DNA of 34,001 nt from Christensenellaceae bacterium (GCA_031259965.1 JAIRKT010000047.1:1-34001), one strand, 5' to 3'; shown: positions 8,146 through 17,827, counted from the first letter of the stretch. Notes: a model not told the origin generated them from the sequence alone. Program-made: numbers and translations.

Positions 8146-9144
8146 ATGAAAAACACTAAAGTATTAAAAAAACGTTTAAGAATTTTGGATTCATATGTTT
8201 TTTTGAATGCAATGGATTTTGTCCTCGACGGGTCCATTCAAATTGACAGAAAACGTGCATTATTTATTGTAAATGTACCCGATGGATTGGAGAAAGAGGT
8301 ATTAATTAAACTTTTACACTATTATGATGGAACTTTCATGGTTGATGTGTTTTTAAATGATGGTACAATCGAATATACCAGATTAGATAATGTCACAATA
8401 TTTGATCACATGTGCTTGTTTTCTAGTAATTTTTTAGAGCGCAAACATTTTGGATTTAACGACCTGATAGAGATTATGAGAAAATTAAGAGGTCCAAATG
8501 GTTGTCCTTGGGATAAAGAGCAAACACATGAAACAATACGAAAGAATGCGTTAGAGGAGGCATACGAATTAGTAGAAGCTATAGATTTAAAAGACAATGC
8601 TAAGATTTGTGAAGAAAGCGGAGATGTCTTACTACAATCTATATTTCATGCACTTATTGCAGAAACCAACAAGGAATTTACAATAGAGGATATGTTAAAT
8701 GGGTTATGTAAAAAACTGATATCGCGACATACGCATATATTTGGTGAAAATAAGGCAAACACATCCGAGGAGGCCTTGGGTTTTTGGGAGCAGGCTAAAT
8801 CTCGTGAAAAAAAAGCCACGGACATAAAAAAAAAAATCGAAAACATACCATCAACTTTACCTGCCCTAATGAAAGCAGAAAAAATCATTAAAATACTAAA
8901 TAATGAGAAAAAAGTGGATTTTGATCCTATTTCAGATATGGATAGTATAAAATTTGCAAATGATTTAATAGGAAATTTTGGATCGGATAACATCAAGGAA
9001 AAACTTGGATTATATTTGTTTTCATTAGTGAAATTAGCAATAGATTATAACATAGATCTAGAAAATTCATTAACAGAAACAATTAACAGTTTGGTGAAGA
9101 AGATGGATGATCAAGGGATTATCAAACCAGATAGAGTTGATTAA
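8146..9144 (+). CDS. mazG: MazG-family nucleoside triphosphate pyrophosphohydrolase, YabN-like with shortened N-terminus
   Basis: The catalytic MazG domain spans about 105-220. It contains LRGPNGCPWDKEQTHETI, the metal-binding EEAYE at 137-141 and EESGDVLLQ at 156-164, and later SRHTHIFG. Such enzymes hydrolyse non-canonical or surplus NTPs to NMP and pyrophosphate. A second, C-terminal MazG repeat (about 240-325) starts LPALMKAEKI. Its ELGD metal motif is replaced by KLGL, so it is probably structural. Residues 10-100 resemble the C-terminal part of the tetrapyrrole-methylase domain that precedes MazG in Bacillus YabN. The N-terminal half of that domain, with its SAM-binding glycine motif, is absent and not found in the 590 bases upstream. 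The ATG follows CGAGG at suitable spacing. It ends 14 bases before dus, so the two are probably co-transcribed. Confidence 0.88.
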   Translation: MKNTKVLKKRLRILDSYVFLNAMDFVLDGSIQIDRKRALFIVNVPDGLEKEVLIKLLHYYDGTFMVDVFLNDGTIEYTRLDNVTIFDHMCLFSSNFLERKHFGFNDLIEIMRKLRGPNGCPWDKEQTHETIRKNALEEAYELVEAIDLKDNAKICEESGDVLLQSIFHALIAETNKEFTIEDMLNGLCKKLISRHTHIFGENKANTSEEALGFWEQAKSREKKATDIKKKIENIPSTLPALMKAEKIIKILNNEKKVDFDPISDMDSIKFANDLIGNFGSDNIKEKLGLYLFSLVKLAIDYNIDLENSLTETINSLVKKMDDQGIIKPDRVD

Positions 9145-9158
9145 AGATTAGAGAGATA

Positions 9159-10118
9159 ATGTTAATTAAAAATTTAAATTTTCAAAATGGATTAATGTTT
9201 CCTGCTGTGGCAGGATTTTCGGACGCTGGACTTAGAATGCTTTGCAGACGGTATGGGGCAGATTTAACATGCACTGAAATGATAAGCGCGCATGGGCTTA
9301 TTTATGAAAATGTTAAGACAGAGATGCTACTTACGAGTTATAATAACGAATTTCCACGCGTAGTACAACTATTTGGATCAGATCATCAAATAATTTCGAG
9401 AGCAATCAAATTAGACATTTTATCTAAATTTGACATCATTGATTTGAACTTTGGATGTCCAGCGCGGAAAATTGTTTCAACTGGTGCAGGTTGTGCAATG
9501 ATGAATAACGAAACAACTTTGTATAAAATTGTAGCTGAGGCGGTAAATGCAGCATCTGGCAGACCTGTTACAGTAAAAATACGAGCGGGTTTTACCAAAG
9601 ATAATGTTAACGCAGCAAAAATAGCTAAAATTGTAGAAGAAGCAGGCGCTAGTGCTATTACAATTCATGGACGCACAGGCGATATGCAATACGCAGGAGT
9701 TTGCAACTTGGACATAATAGCTATAGTTAAATCTTCAGTTAAAATACCAGTAATTGGAAATGGTGATGTAACAACACGTAAAAAATATTTAGAAATGCTC
9801 AAATTAACAAATGTTGATGGTGTTGCAATTGCAAGAGCGGCATTAGGTTATCCGCAGATTTTTTCTGAGATAAAGAATGTAAAAATAAATGTGGATCCTG
9901 TGGATTTAGCTATAGAGCATTTTGATGAGATACTTAAATACATGCCAGGACATGTTGCGGTGAATTATATGAAAAAACAAGCAGTATTATATTTAAAGCG
10001 AATAAAGAACTCGAAAAAACTACATCCATTGATTTTTAAAGCAGAAAGTGCCGATACATTAAAGAGCATTTTGATAAGTGTTAAAAATCACTATTTGCAA
10101 GAGTCGATAGAATTGTAA
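9159..10118 (+). CDS. dus: tRNA-dihydrouridine synthase, DusB-like
   Basis: An FMN-dependent TIM-barrel enzyme of 319 residues, normal for the family. Diagnostic motifs are MFPAVAGFSD near the N-terminus, DLNFGCPARK with the catalytic Cys100, TVKIRAGF, ITIHGRTGDMQYAG, IPVIGNGDV and GVAIARAALGYP, the phosphate-binding end of the barrel. It reduces specific uridines to dihydrouridine in tRNA D-loops using NADPH. GAGAGAT lies before the ATG. It follows mazG by 14 bases, most likely in one transcript from the promoter at 7632. Which uridine is modified cannot be read from sequence; Firmicutes enzymes of this group are generally annotated DusB. Confidence 0.92.
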   Translation: MLIKNLNFQNGLMFPAVAGFSDAGLRMLCRRYGADLTCTEMISAHGLIYENVKTEMLLTSYNNEFPRVVQLFGSDHQIISRAIKLDILSKFDIIDLNFGCPARKIVSTGAGCAMMNNETTLYKIVAEAVNAASGRPVTVKIRAGFTKDNVNAAKIAKIVEEAGASAITIHGRTGDMQYAGVCNLDIIAIVKSSVKIPVIGNGDVTTRKKYLEMLKLTNVDGVAIARAALGYPQIFSEIKNVKINVDPVDLAIEHFDEILKYMPGHVAVNYMKKQAVLYLKRIKNSKKLHPLIFKAESADTLKSILISVKNHYLQESIEL

Positions 10119-10229
10119 TAAACCTGCTAATATATTCCAACAAAAACTGGTGTTATAGTTGGTCATGGTAAGAAATTCATTATAATCTATTAAAAAAACC
10201 AATATTGCATTGCAAAATTAAATTTTTTA

Positions 10230-10258
10230 TTGAAAATTTTGTGTTAATAATGTATAAT
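10230..10258 (+). promoter_or_regulatory. Sigma-A promoter for the GPH symporter gene
   Basis: TTGAAA (10230-10235), a 17-base spacer and a consensus TATAAT (10253-10258). Transcription would start near 10265, about 100 bases before the ATG at 10368. Confidence 0.6.
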
Positions 10259-10367
10259 AAAATCTAAATTTTTTAGTTTCTATTATTAACAAAACTAAAG
10301 CAATATTTTACAGTAGTGATTTGCCTGATTGATGATTGCAAATCAAACAAACATAATTGGAGAAATA

Positions 10368-11987
10368 ATGAAAAACCCAATTTTACTTGCTAAAGATCTT
10401 ATAGGCAAAGGAAAAAAATATTGGAAAACGCCGCCAACTGGCAAGTTTCTTACACTTAAAGAAATTCTGTTTTTTGGTGGTGGTGGACTTGGTATAAATT
10501 TCATATCCTCAGTGATTGGTACCGTAATCACAGCATCTCAAATCCCAGAATTCTATGGAATCGCAGTTTATCATGGTGTTATTATATTTATAATAGCTAG
10601 TTCTGCTGGCATTTTTGCACAATTAGGGTTTGGAAAAATTCTCCAAAACGCAAAGCACACTAAACTTGGCAAATATAAACCATTTATATTGTTTTTAGCA
10701 CCATTAGTGGGCGTACTTGCTGTTATAGCATCCTGGCTTCCTCAAAATCTTAATTCAACAACTAAAATAATTTTTGCATATACAACTTCTGTACCTACAT
10801 TAGTAATGTTAAATCTATTATTAAACACTTTTAATATGATGCCTGGGATAATATCACCCAACCAACAAGAACGTTCTAATGTATGGGCTCCTGTAAATAT
10901 AATACTAAATTTGGCACCTACGCTTTTTGGTTTGTTAAAAGGGTATGTGCGTGCCTATTATCTGGGGAAAGGACAGGAATATATGGCATTTCGAGTAATG
11001 GGTATTGTAGGTGTTATTCTAGGGTTTGCAGCTACTACAATGCTCATAAAAGTACAAGAGCGCGTTTATGAAGTTTCAACTAATAAAGAACATGTTAAAT
11101 TAATTGATGGGTTAAAACAAGTGGTTAAAAATAGGCCACTAATGATTCTAACCCTTGCTTTAATTCTTGGCTCTTTGAGAGTTTGTATTGAGACGAGTTC
11201 TGAACTAGTAGGCCGCCTGCGGTATGGTACGACATTTGAAGAAGGACTAAAGACATTTTCGTCATTAACCCTTATAACAGGTTTTGCAGCCACCCCAAAT
11301 ATGATATTGTTGCCATTGCTCACAAAAAAGTTTAACAACAAAACTATCATGATTGGATGGCAAATTTTAAATACTTGTGCGTATATAATACTTCTAATTG
11401 TTGGTTATGGAAACATACCTGTAGGTACAACTAGTGCACTTGTTATTACAGGACTGCGTTTTATGGCTTTATTCAATGCGGTTGGTAGTTTGTTGCCACT
11501 AATGTTAGCAGAAATTTATGATTATCAACAATGGAAAACAGGAAAAAGGTTGGAAGGCTTTATTCAAACGTTTGCTTATGCAATAGTATTGCTCGCTACA
11601 CAATTTGCGATGCTTATCCCAGCATTAATCCAAACTAATATGGGATTCACACCAAATGATTATTTTGATAAAGAAATTAATCAACTTAGAGAGGGAAAGA
11701 TAGCGGTTGCATTGGAGTATTTTGACATAGCATTACTCCTCTCCATAATTTCTGGTGTGCTTTTTATAATAGTCATGCTTTTTTACAACTTAGATAAGAA
11801 AAAATACGCAGTTGTAGTAGCAGAATTAAAAGCAAAAAATGTTAACACTGAAATATCTGATCAGGCAGAAAATGAAGCTGGTTTAGAGGAGTTGAAAAGC
11901 AGCGAGACTATTGATATAAATGAAGTCGATGCATATGAACAAAATAACGAAAAAGATAAAATAAGTGAGGCAGAAGACGTAAACTAG
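10368..11987 (+). CDS. MFS/GPH-family sugar:cation symporter
   Basis: An integral membrane protein of 539 residues with about 12 hydrophobic segments. FFGGGGLGINF near the N-terminus, LGKYKPFILFLAP in the first half and MLAEIYDYQQWKTGKR in the second half are characteristic of the glycoside-pentoside-hexuronide (GPH) transporters related to MelB/XynB. They import oligosaccharides or glycosides with Na+ or H+. The start is set by GGAGA at 10359-10363 before the ATG at 10368; an upstream in-frame TTG lacks a ribosome binding site. The last 45 residues form a highly acidic cytoplasmic tail without a recognisable EIIA domain. The gene is monocistronic from a strong promoter. Substrate is not evident; a link with the beta-mannosidase 7.6 kb away is only a guess. 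Confidence 0.85.
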   Translation: MKNPILLAKDLIGKGKKYWKTPPTGKFLTLKEILFFGGGGLGINFISSVIGTVITASQIPEFYGIAVYHGVIIFIIASSAGIFAQLGFGKILQNAKHTKLGKYKPFILFLAPLVGVLAVIASWLPQNLNSTTKIIFAYTTSVPTLVMLNLLLNTFNMMPGIISPNQQERSNVWAPVNIILNLAPTLFGLLKGYVRAYYLGKGQEYMAFRVMGIVGVILGFAATTMLIKVQERVYEVSTNKEHVKLIDGLKQVVKNRPLMILTLALILGSLRVCIETSSELVGRLRYGTTFEEGLKTFSSLTLITGFAATPNMILLPLLTKKFNNKTIMIGWQILNTCAYIILLIVGYGNIPVGTTSALVITGLRFMALFNAVGSLLPLMLAEIYDYQQWKTGKRLEGFIQTFAYAIVLLATQFAMLIPALIQTNMGFTPNDYFDKEINQLREGKIAVALEYFDIALLLSIISGVLFIIVMLFYNLDKKKYAVVVAELKAKNVNTEISDQAENEAGLEELKSSETIDINEVDAYEQNNEKDKISEAEDVN

Positions 11988-12137
11988 GGAACAGAATGGA
12001 ACTCAACACACTTTTAATGAAAATTCTAGACTATTTTAATGCAATTAGAGTTGCACAGATTTAAATATTTTAAGTGTGATGGTTAAATCAACTCTCAAAT
12101 AGAAGATGTTATTTTAGATTTCATAGATTGCTGTTAA

Positions 12138-12701
12138 TTAATTTATAATAGTTAACTTTTCTAAGTTGAGATCATGTGGTTTTTTGCTTTCGCGCGCATA
12201 ACCCAACAACACTCCCAAGCCACATTCATAACCATCGAAAAACTGTAATTTTTGTTTAAATTCAGTTCCTTTAGTGCCTGCAAAGCAGAAGGCCGCGAAT
12301 CCGCAGTGGCAATTGTCGATACCCATTGAGGTTGCTGCTAGTGATATATTTTGTGACACAATTCCCAAATCAATTAATTCTGCCCCTTTAGGAAATCTTT
12401 CTTTTATAGCTATAATTATCATACATGGTGCGTTGTAAAAAAGTTTTCCACCGCGACCCATAATCCGATTATATAGTGTTTTGTCGTGGTAGGATTGCAA
12501 ATTTTTTAGACCCTCATCCTCCATTTCTTTTATAATGACTTTATTCTCGATTAATACAATTTGCCAGTTTTGTCTATTCATCCCACTAGGTGAGGCGAGG
12601 GCAGATTTGCAAATAGTCAATAGGTCTGATTCACAAATAGGTTTATCTATAAAATCCCGGCATGAAAACCGCCTTGCTATTGTTAAAAGTGTATCATTCA
12701 T
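12138..12701 (-). CDS. Nitroreductase family protein (FMN-dependent oxidoreductase)
   Basis: 187 residues with the nitroreductase fold signature: RFSCRDFIDKPI near the start (FMN phosphate binding), ASPSGMNRQNWQIVLI near 37-52 and LIDLGIVSQNISLAATSMG in the middle, followed by GVLLGYA. These enzymes use FMN and NAD(P)H to reduce nitro-aromatics, quinones or flavins; the true substrate is usually unknown. The ATG follows AGGAG about 11 bases upstream. The gene begins 56 bases after the JetD stop on the same strand, with no terminator between, so it may be transcribed as the last gene of the Wadjet operon. Nothing in the protein itself indicates a defence role. Confidence 0.87.
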   Translation of the reverse strand: MNDTLLTIARRFSCRDFIDKPICESDLLTICKSALASPSGMNRQNWQIVLIENKVIIKEMEDEGLKNLQSYHDKTLYNRIMGRGGKLFYNAPCMIIIAIKERFPKGAELIDLGIVSQNISLAATSMGIDNCHCGFAAFCFAGTKGTEFKQKLQFFDGYECGLGVLLGYARESKKPHDLNLEKLTIIN

Positions 12702-12757
12702 TTTATATTATTCTCCTTTTTTAAGTAATTTGTTCGTAGATATTTAGAAAAGATAAA

Positions 12758-13963
12758 TCATAGTTTTACTCCAATGGTTTCCTGCTCTAATATTATTTTG
12801 TTTTCACATATATAGTTAATAACTTCTTTGCAGTCTGCGAGATTTACATCTTCTAAGAGTTTCTTTAGTTTACAGATATAAGCATCGTTATTTTCATTAG
12901 GTTTTTTTGTTAGTCCTTCATTTTCTTTTAATGTAGAAATATCCATATGCAAAGGTTTTATGTTGAGATTAGTTTCACGGCGCAAATGACTCAGTATAGA
13001 AAAACCCCCAAAATCAATATCGCCAAAATGATAAAAGCAACATGGACTGATATTTGCTGCTATTTGTTTTAGAAATCCTACTTTGCTATGATTGGAAAAT
13101 CCACCTAAGTAAACAATCAGTCCATCTGCTTTGTGATAATGAAAAGTTGTCAAATTTTCAATTGTTGTAACTGCTTGGTTTGGTATTGATATAAAATTTG
13201 TGTTTTTGATAGAGTTACTAAGTATAGCACAGACAGTACCGAGTTTTTTTAAATCAATAGTTTGATCATTAATTTTAAGCAAGCCAGCACCTTTGATATA
13301 TGTAAATGTTGGATTTTTAAAAAGACCTTTAGAAACAAAATAGTCGTCTAGAGAAATATCTTCATCTTCATTTTTAACTAAATTCAATGTATTTTCAAGA
13401 CATGTTTTGATTTGCTCTATGCGTTTTGAATCTTTGAATAGTTGCACACTAAAATTGCGGAGCATAATATCTTCTTTGAGGTTGTTTAGGGCATCAAAAA
13501 CTTTAACGGCATCTAAGTAAGCATCAGCATTTTTTATATAGTTATATATGGATAGTTTTTTTTTGTGTATTCCTGTTAGTTTAGCATATAGTTTATTTGA
13601 TGTTACTGAGTTGATTTTTGTTAATTCATCAAAAAAATCTGTATATAGTTTATTGATGCTAGTACGTTCTAGTAATTCATAAACTTTCTCAATATTTTCA
13701 ATATTTAAAGTGACCTCTATAATATCTTTAGGAAACTTATCATAAGTCACATTGACTATGTTGGAAATCTTTAATTCATGCACGCTTTGTTCAATATTTT
13801 CCTTATGTTTATAGGAATCTTCAGAAACATATATTTCATAGCCATTTTTGCTGTCGTTAAAAGGTAGAGAAATTTTCTTTTTAAAATCCGATCCAGCTTT
13901 AAATCGTTCTTCATATATGTTAATTAGTTTTTTACAGATTTCTAGTTTATGATTAATTAGCAT
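12758..13963 (-). CDS. jetD: Wadjet system protein JetD, Toprim nuclease subunit
   Basis: 401 residues. The C-terminal half has a Toprim fold (DUF2220-like): a catalytic-type Glu269 in TTIEN, VYLGGFSNHSK at about 284-294, the metal-binding FGDIDFGG at 313-320 (Asp315, Asp317) and the terminal LEQE motif near 392-395. The N-terminal half is probably the winged-helix and arm region. In characterised Wadjet systems JetD cuts circular DNA that the JetABC motor has extruded into a loop, which restricts plasmids. The ATG lies inside the end of jetC (7-base overlap), indicating translational coupling and fixed stoichiometry. All expected metal-binding acids are present, so it looks active. Assignment relies on motifs plus the four-gene order. 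Confidence 0.9.
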   Translation of the reverse strand: MLINHKLEICKKLINIYEERFKAGSDFKKKISLPFNDSKNGYEIYVSEDSYKHKENIEQSVHELKISNIVNVTYDKFPKDIIEVTLNIENIEKVYELLERTSINKLYTDFFDELTKINSVTSNKLYAKLTGIHKKKLSIYNYIKNADAYLDAVKVFDALNNLKEDIMLRNFSVQLFKDSKRIEQIKTCLENTLNLVKNEDEDISLDDYFVSKGLFKNPTFTYIKGAGLLKINDQTIDLKKLGTVCAILSNSIKNTNFISIPNQAVTTIENLTTFHYHKADGLIVYLGGFSNHSKVGFLKQIAANISPCCFYHFGDIDFGGFSILSHLRRETNLNIKPLHMDISTLKENEGLTKKPNENNDAYICKLKKLLEDVNLADCKEVINYICENKIILEQETIGVKL

Positions 13964-16900
13964 TCAGGTATACCTTCAAAATTTAAAATATCAACATCTT
14001 TATCATTACGGACAAGAATTAATCTAGTGTCCATATATTCAACAATATTAGGGACTTTTTCCTCTGTTAGAGATAGAAAAAATTGAATATGATCAAGACT
14101 TTTATAAAATTCCATCATGCTTTTAATTCGCTGTGAATCCATATTGTTAAAGGCTTCATCAAACAAAACAACACAAAGATTTGATTCATCGGATCTATAT
14201 TTATATAAAAGCTTTTCGAAGCATGCGGCAGCTATAATGTAGAATGGGACCTGGTTTTCGCCACCAGATTGAACAAATTTTCGATTAGAAAAATGTCGTT
14301 TGATGTTGGTTTTTTGATTAATAATTACAATATCAAAATGCAAAAATTTTCTGTAATCGAGCCATTTGTTCCCACTATTTGTTATATCCTTCGTTATCTC
14401 ATCTACTAGTTTATAGAAATCGGTTCCATATTTTTCTTCGGCGGAATCTGTCCACATGCGTGTGAGTTGATAATTAGGGTCCATAATTATGTCATAGTAA
14501 CGTCCAAATTCATTATCTTTTGTTTTCACACATTCTAATTTGTATTTGTCATCGCCAAAGGGGAGTTTGTTTAATGTTGTGTTTAAAGCAGAGATTTTAT
14601 TTTTACAATCGTTTATTTTTTCGCTCATTTTTGACAGGTAATCTTCTTCGAGAAGTTTGATAAGTGTTTTCTCCATATTTTTATAGTCATCTTTTTGTTC
14701 AACTAAATTTTTGGAATAAAGTTCGTTTTTCATATCCTGGTATAAATTGAGAGACTCATAACTAGTTCCAGCATTAAAAACAAAAGTGTCACAATATTTA
14801 CACATCATTTCAGTTAATGTTTTCTCAAGTTCTGTAGTTTTATAAGCTTCTTTTTTAATTTTAATATCTGAGTGCATACTACTATAATCTTTGTTTAACC
14901 GTTTTTCCATATTATTATAATATTCAAAAACTTTATCTGTGGTCAAACAATTAGACAGCTCTTCGTCAAACTTTGTTTTAGAATCTAAAAATTTTGGACT
15001 AACATTATTCATTTTGGATCTGTTTTCTGCTATCGAGGCTTGCAACGTTCCAACTTTAATCAAAATAGTAGATTCATTCTCTTTATATTTAGTCAGTTTT
15101 TTCTTTTCTTCTTCTAAATTTTCTCGCTGAGATAAAATAGATGGGTCGAGTTTAATCTTTTCGATAGCTGAAGTAATTTCTGTTTCTCTTTGATTTAGTT
15201 GTTTTAAATTGTCAATTGACGCTAAATAGGTTGGATTATATTCGAGTTCTCTAATAGGGACATCTTCAATATTTGAAAGAAGTGAATTAATAGCAGACAA
15301 ATTTTCTCGAAGTTCTGTTTGTTCGTTTAAGAGGTTATTTAATTTTGCTTTCAATTTTTCTATAGACAATTTATTTGCTTCAAGGCCTAAATATGGTTTG
15401 TCATAAATGGCTGGATTAATTTGTCTTGCAACGTGATTATGATAACGCATACAAGTTGAAGTTATTGCATTATCGTGTAATTTTAAGTCACGAAGTTGAT
15501 CAACACAAACTACTTTATTTAGAAGATGATATGCATAATTGCGTGCATAGTTGTTCGAAAAATCGATTTTTCCAGCAAGCGAATTTTTTTCACAGGTTAT
15601 GGTATTAGCGTATTTTGCAGTATTTACAATACCAACGCCATATATATTTTGCTTAATTTTTATTTGATCATAAATTTTAAGACAATCATCAAAAAAAACT
15701 GGATCACAAATTAAGTCAAATCGCTGAGTGTTAAGATATCCTTCGAGTGCGTTCCTCCAATATTCTTCTTTGACTGTAGCGTACTCGCAAAGTGGTTTTA
15801 CCTCAATTTTTCTTTTGTATTTTTCGTTTAATTGATCATTGATGGCACGTATAAGATTAATGACGCAACGATCATATTGCTTTAAATTTTTTTCTAGATC
15901 GCCTATCTGAGCATTGATAAGTTTGGTAGTTTCAATATTTTCATTAGATTCTTTTTCTTTTTTACATTTATCCGTTTGCAAATTGATTCCCAACAGTTTC
16001 AAATCATCTGAAATGGATTTGATCGATTTAATTAATTTATCAGATCCGTTATTGATATTTAAATCCGTTGAATAATGTTCAAAGTTGTTATAACCACGTG
16101 AAATTAGATTTTTAATTAAATTTAAAATTTTACTTAACCCGGTTTTTGTGAAGGCAAGGTAACGTTGTTGTGAATCAATATTATTTTTGATGTCTGATAG
16201 CTTCTCTTCAAAATTGCTTAGCGATCTATGTACATCATTATTTTCTAGTGCTAGAGTTAGTTTGCTAACTAATGCCTGCTGTTTTTCAACAGCCACTTCA
16301 GAATCCTTTTTTTCAGCTAATTTTTTGCTAAGGGCATTTTCATTTTGATTAATCAAATCTTTGTATTCGTTAAATTGTTTTTCGAATTCTAAATAGCTGA
16401 CATATATTTCAACGACATCTAATATTTTTAAATTTTTTTTTCTTTCACGAATTATATAACCACGTTCCAAAATATCATTTAACTTAAATATTTGGTCCTC
16501 AGTTTTTATTATTAAATCATTCAAAGCAGATAAGTCAGTTATTGTTTTTTTTGAGTTAGTTAAATCCAAGGGATCTTCCTCGAGTAAAAATTGATTTATG
16601 AAAGTATCCATCGTTGTAACGCTTCCAAAACCTATCGCTTTCGGTAAGAGTTTTACATATTGGTTGATGTTAACTCCCAAACATGCACCAAGCATTGCTC
16701 GGTATCCTGCTATATCACTTTGAAAGCTCCCAATTTTCTTTCCATGATCAGTTGCATATTTAGTTAGTTTAGTAAAATTATTTGCATAATTATTAGTAAT
16801 AAAGTATTCGTCAATTAAATTCGCATCTTCTATATTGTAGAATGAAGATTTGACCTCTGTATTGCCTAATTTAAATTCAAGAACAACACCTATAATAGTG

Positions 16901-17214
16901 CACTTATTTTGTTCATTGGTAATTTCTATAGCGATATGACCATTACAATCTGAGGCCCTCAAGTATTCCTGCTCCTCGGTGGAAATTTTGCCACGCAAAT
17001 ATCCTATTAATGTCCTAGCCCCCCTTTCATAAATAGCGGCACTATTAAATTTGCAGCCTTGCACACTACCCATCAATAAATATTCGAGCGCATCAATTAT
17101 GGTTGATTTTCCACAGGCATTCAATCCTGTAATTAAGGTGTTGCCATTTATTTCGATGGTTTGGTTTTCAAAGTACATCCAGTTAATTAGTTTGATTTTT
17201 GTGAGTTTCTTCAC
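13957..17214 (-). CDS. jetC: Wadjet system protein JetC, SMC/MukB-like ATPase
   Basis: 1085 residues, built like an SMC protein. The N-terminal head carries Walker A GLNACGKS at 30-37, followed by long coiled-coil stretches (about 230-400 and 600-850) around a central hinge-like region near 420-600. The C-terminal head carries the ABC signature SGGENQ at 983-988 and Walker B LCVVLFDEAFNN near 1013-1024 (Asp1019, Glu1020). This layout is that of the MukB-like JetC motor, which forms dimers, hydrolyses ATP and extrudes DNA loops. The start is a GTG at 17212-17214 preceded by AAGGAG at 9 bases. It overlaps the end of jetB by 32 bases. No frameshift or missing motif was seen, so the ATPase appears intact. 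Confidence 0.93.
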   Translation of the reverse strand: MKKLTKIKLINWMYFENQTIEINGNTLITGLNACGKSTIIDALEYLLMGSVQGCKFNSAAIYERGARTLIGYLRGKISTEEQEYLRASDCNGHIAIEITNEQNKCTIIGVVLEFKLGNTEVKSSFYNIEDANLIDEYFITNNYANNFTKLTKYATDHGKKIGSFQSDIAGYRAMLGACLGVNINQYVKLLPKAIGFGSVTTMDTFINQFLLEEDPLDLTNSKKTITDLSALNDLIIKTEDQIFKLNDILERGYIIRERKKNLKILDVVEIYVSYLEFEKQFNEYKDLINQNENALSKKLAEKKDSEVAVEKQQALVSKLTLALENNDVHRSLSNFEEKLSDIKNNIDSQQRYLAFTKTGLSKILNLIKNLISRGYNNFEHYSTDLNINNGSDKLIKSIKSISDDLKLLGINLQTDKCKKEKESNENIETTKLINAQIGDLEKNLKQYDRCVINLIRAINDQLNEKYKRKIEVKPLCEYATVKEEYWRNALEGYLNTQRFDLICDPVFFDDCLKIYDQIKIKQNIYGVGIVNTAKYANTITCEKNSLAGKIDFSNNYARNYAYHLLNKVVCVDQLRDLKLHDNAITSTCMRYHNHVARQINPAIYDKPYLGLEANKLSIEKLKAKLNNLLNEQTELRENLSAINSLLSNIEDVPIRELEYNPTYLASIDNLKQLNQRETEITSAIEKIKLDPSILSQRENLEEEKKKLTKYKENESTILIKVGTLQASIAENRSKMNNVSPKFLDSKTKFDEELSNCLTTDKVFEYYNNMEKRLNKDYSSMHSDIKIKKEAYKTTELEKTLTEMMCKYCDTFVFNAGTSYESLNLYQDMKNELYSKNLVEQKDDYKNMEKTLIKLLEEDYLSKMSEKINDCKNKISALNTTLNKLPFGDDKYKLECVKTKDNEFGRYYDIIMDPNYQLTRMWTDSAEEKYGTDFYKLVDEITKDITNSGNKWLDYRKFLHFDIVIINQKTNIKRHFSNRKFVQSGGENQVPFYIIAAACFEKLLYKYRSDESNLCVVLFDEAFNNMDSQRIKSMMEFYKSLDHIQFFLSLTEEKVPNIVEYMDTRLILVRNDKDVDILNFEGIPEC

Positions 17215-17827
17215 TATTTTTATCTCCTTTTTGATAGCTTTTAATTTTCATATCTAGTTCTCGCATGTCAGCGCAATCTACGACTGTTTTGATTGAGGGA
17301 TATATTGTAATAGGAGCATCATCATTCAGTACATCATTTTGCGAGCGATAATCAATGATGTTATAATTCTTGTATGTACTCAAAATCGGCCTTAATTCAC
17401 GAATTTTAAGGTTCTCTGTGATGGAATTGGTTCTTTTAAGTTCATCATTTAATTGTGAGCAAGAAATAGTTACATCATCAGCCAGTGTTAATTTTAAACA
17501 ACAATTTTGATATAGATAGCGCAGAGCAAGCAGAACTTTAGATTCTGTTTGGTCAAGATTAAGTTTGTTGTATTTTGAAGTGCTTTTTATATATGCATAA
17601 CCAAAATACGAATCGATCTCAAATTCAATATCAATCATCGAAAAATATATTTTAAACAAAGACACATTATCTTTTAAAAACCTATAGTCATTTTCATTAG
17701 CCTTTTTTTTAACATAATAATTGGATTGCAAAAGTTCATTTGCGATTTTGGAAAATTGTTCTTTGTCCATTTCAGTCCATTTCAAATAATTTTCGCAAAG
17801 TTCATTAATAGAATCATTGGATTTCAT
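17183..17827 (-). CDS. jetB: Wadjet system protein JetB, MukE/KITE-like subunit (DUF4194)
   Basis: 214 residues. The central part (about 60-170) has the winged-helix pattern of DUF4194 proteins, including ESKVLLALRYLYQ and a following RELRPILSTYKNYNIIDY segment. In Wadjet complexes JetB binds the kleisin-like JetA and contacts DNA, in the way MukE pairs with MukF. Its ATG overlaps the JetA stop (ATGA at 17824-17827) and its 3' end overlaps jetC, so the three are coupled. The sequence is less conserved than JetC or JetD; identification rests largely on size, position and the winged-helix pattern. Confidence 0.82.
   Translation of the reverse strand: MKSNDSINELCENYLKWTEMDKEQFSKIANELLQSNYYVKKKANENDYRFLKDNVSLFKIYFSMIDIEFEIDSYFGYAYIKSTSKYNKLNLDQTESKVLLALRYLYQNCCLKLTLADDVTISCSQLNDELKRTNSITENLKIRELRPILSTYKNYNIIDYRSQNDVLNDDAPITIYPSIKTVVDCADMRELDMKIKSYQKGDKNSEETHKNQTN

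Noticed and set aside
10119-10170. Terminator after dus from the CCAAC/GTTGG hairpin
   Set aside because: The stem is only five pairs with a 16-base loop, and no T-tract follows.
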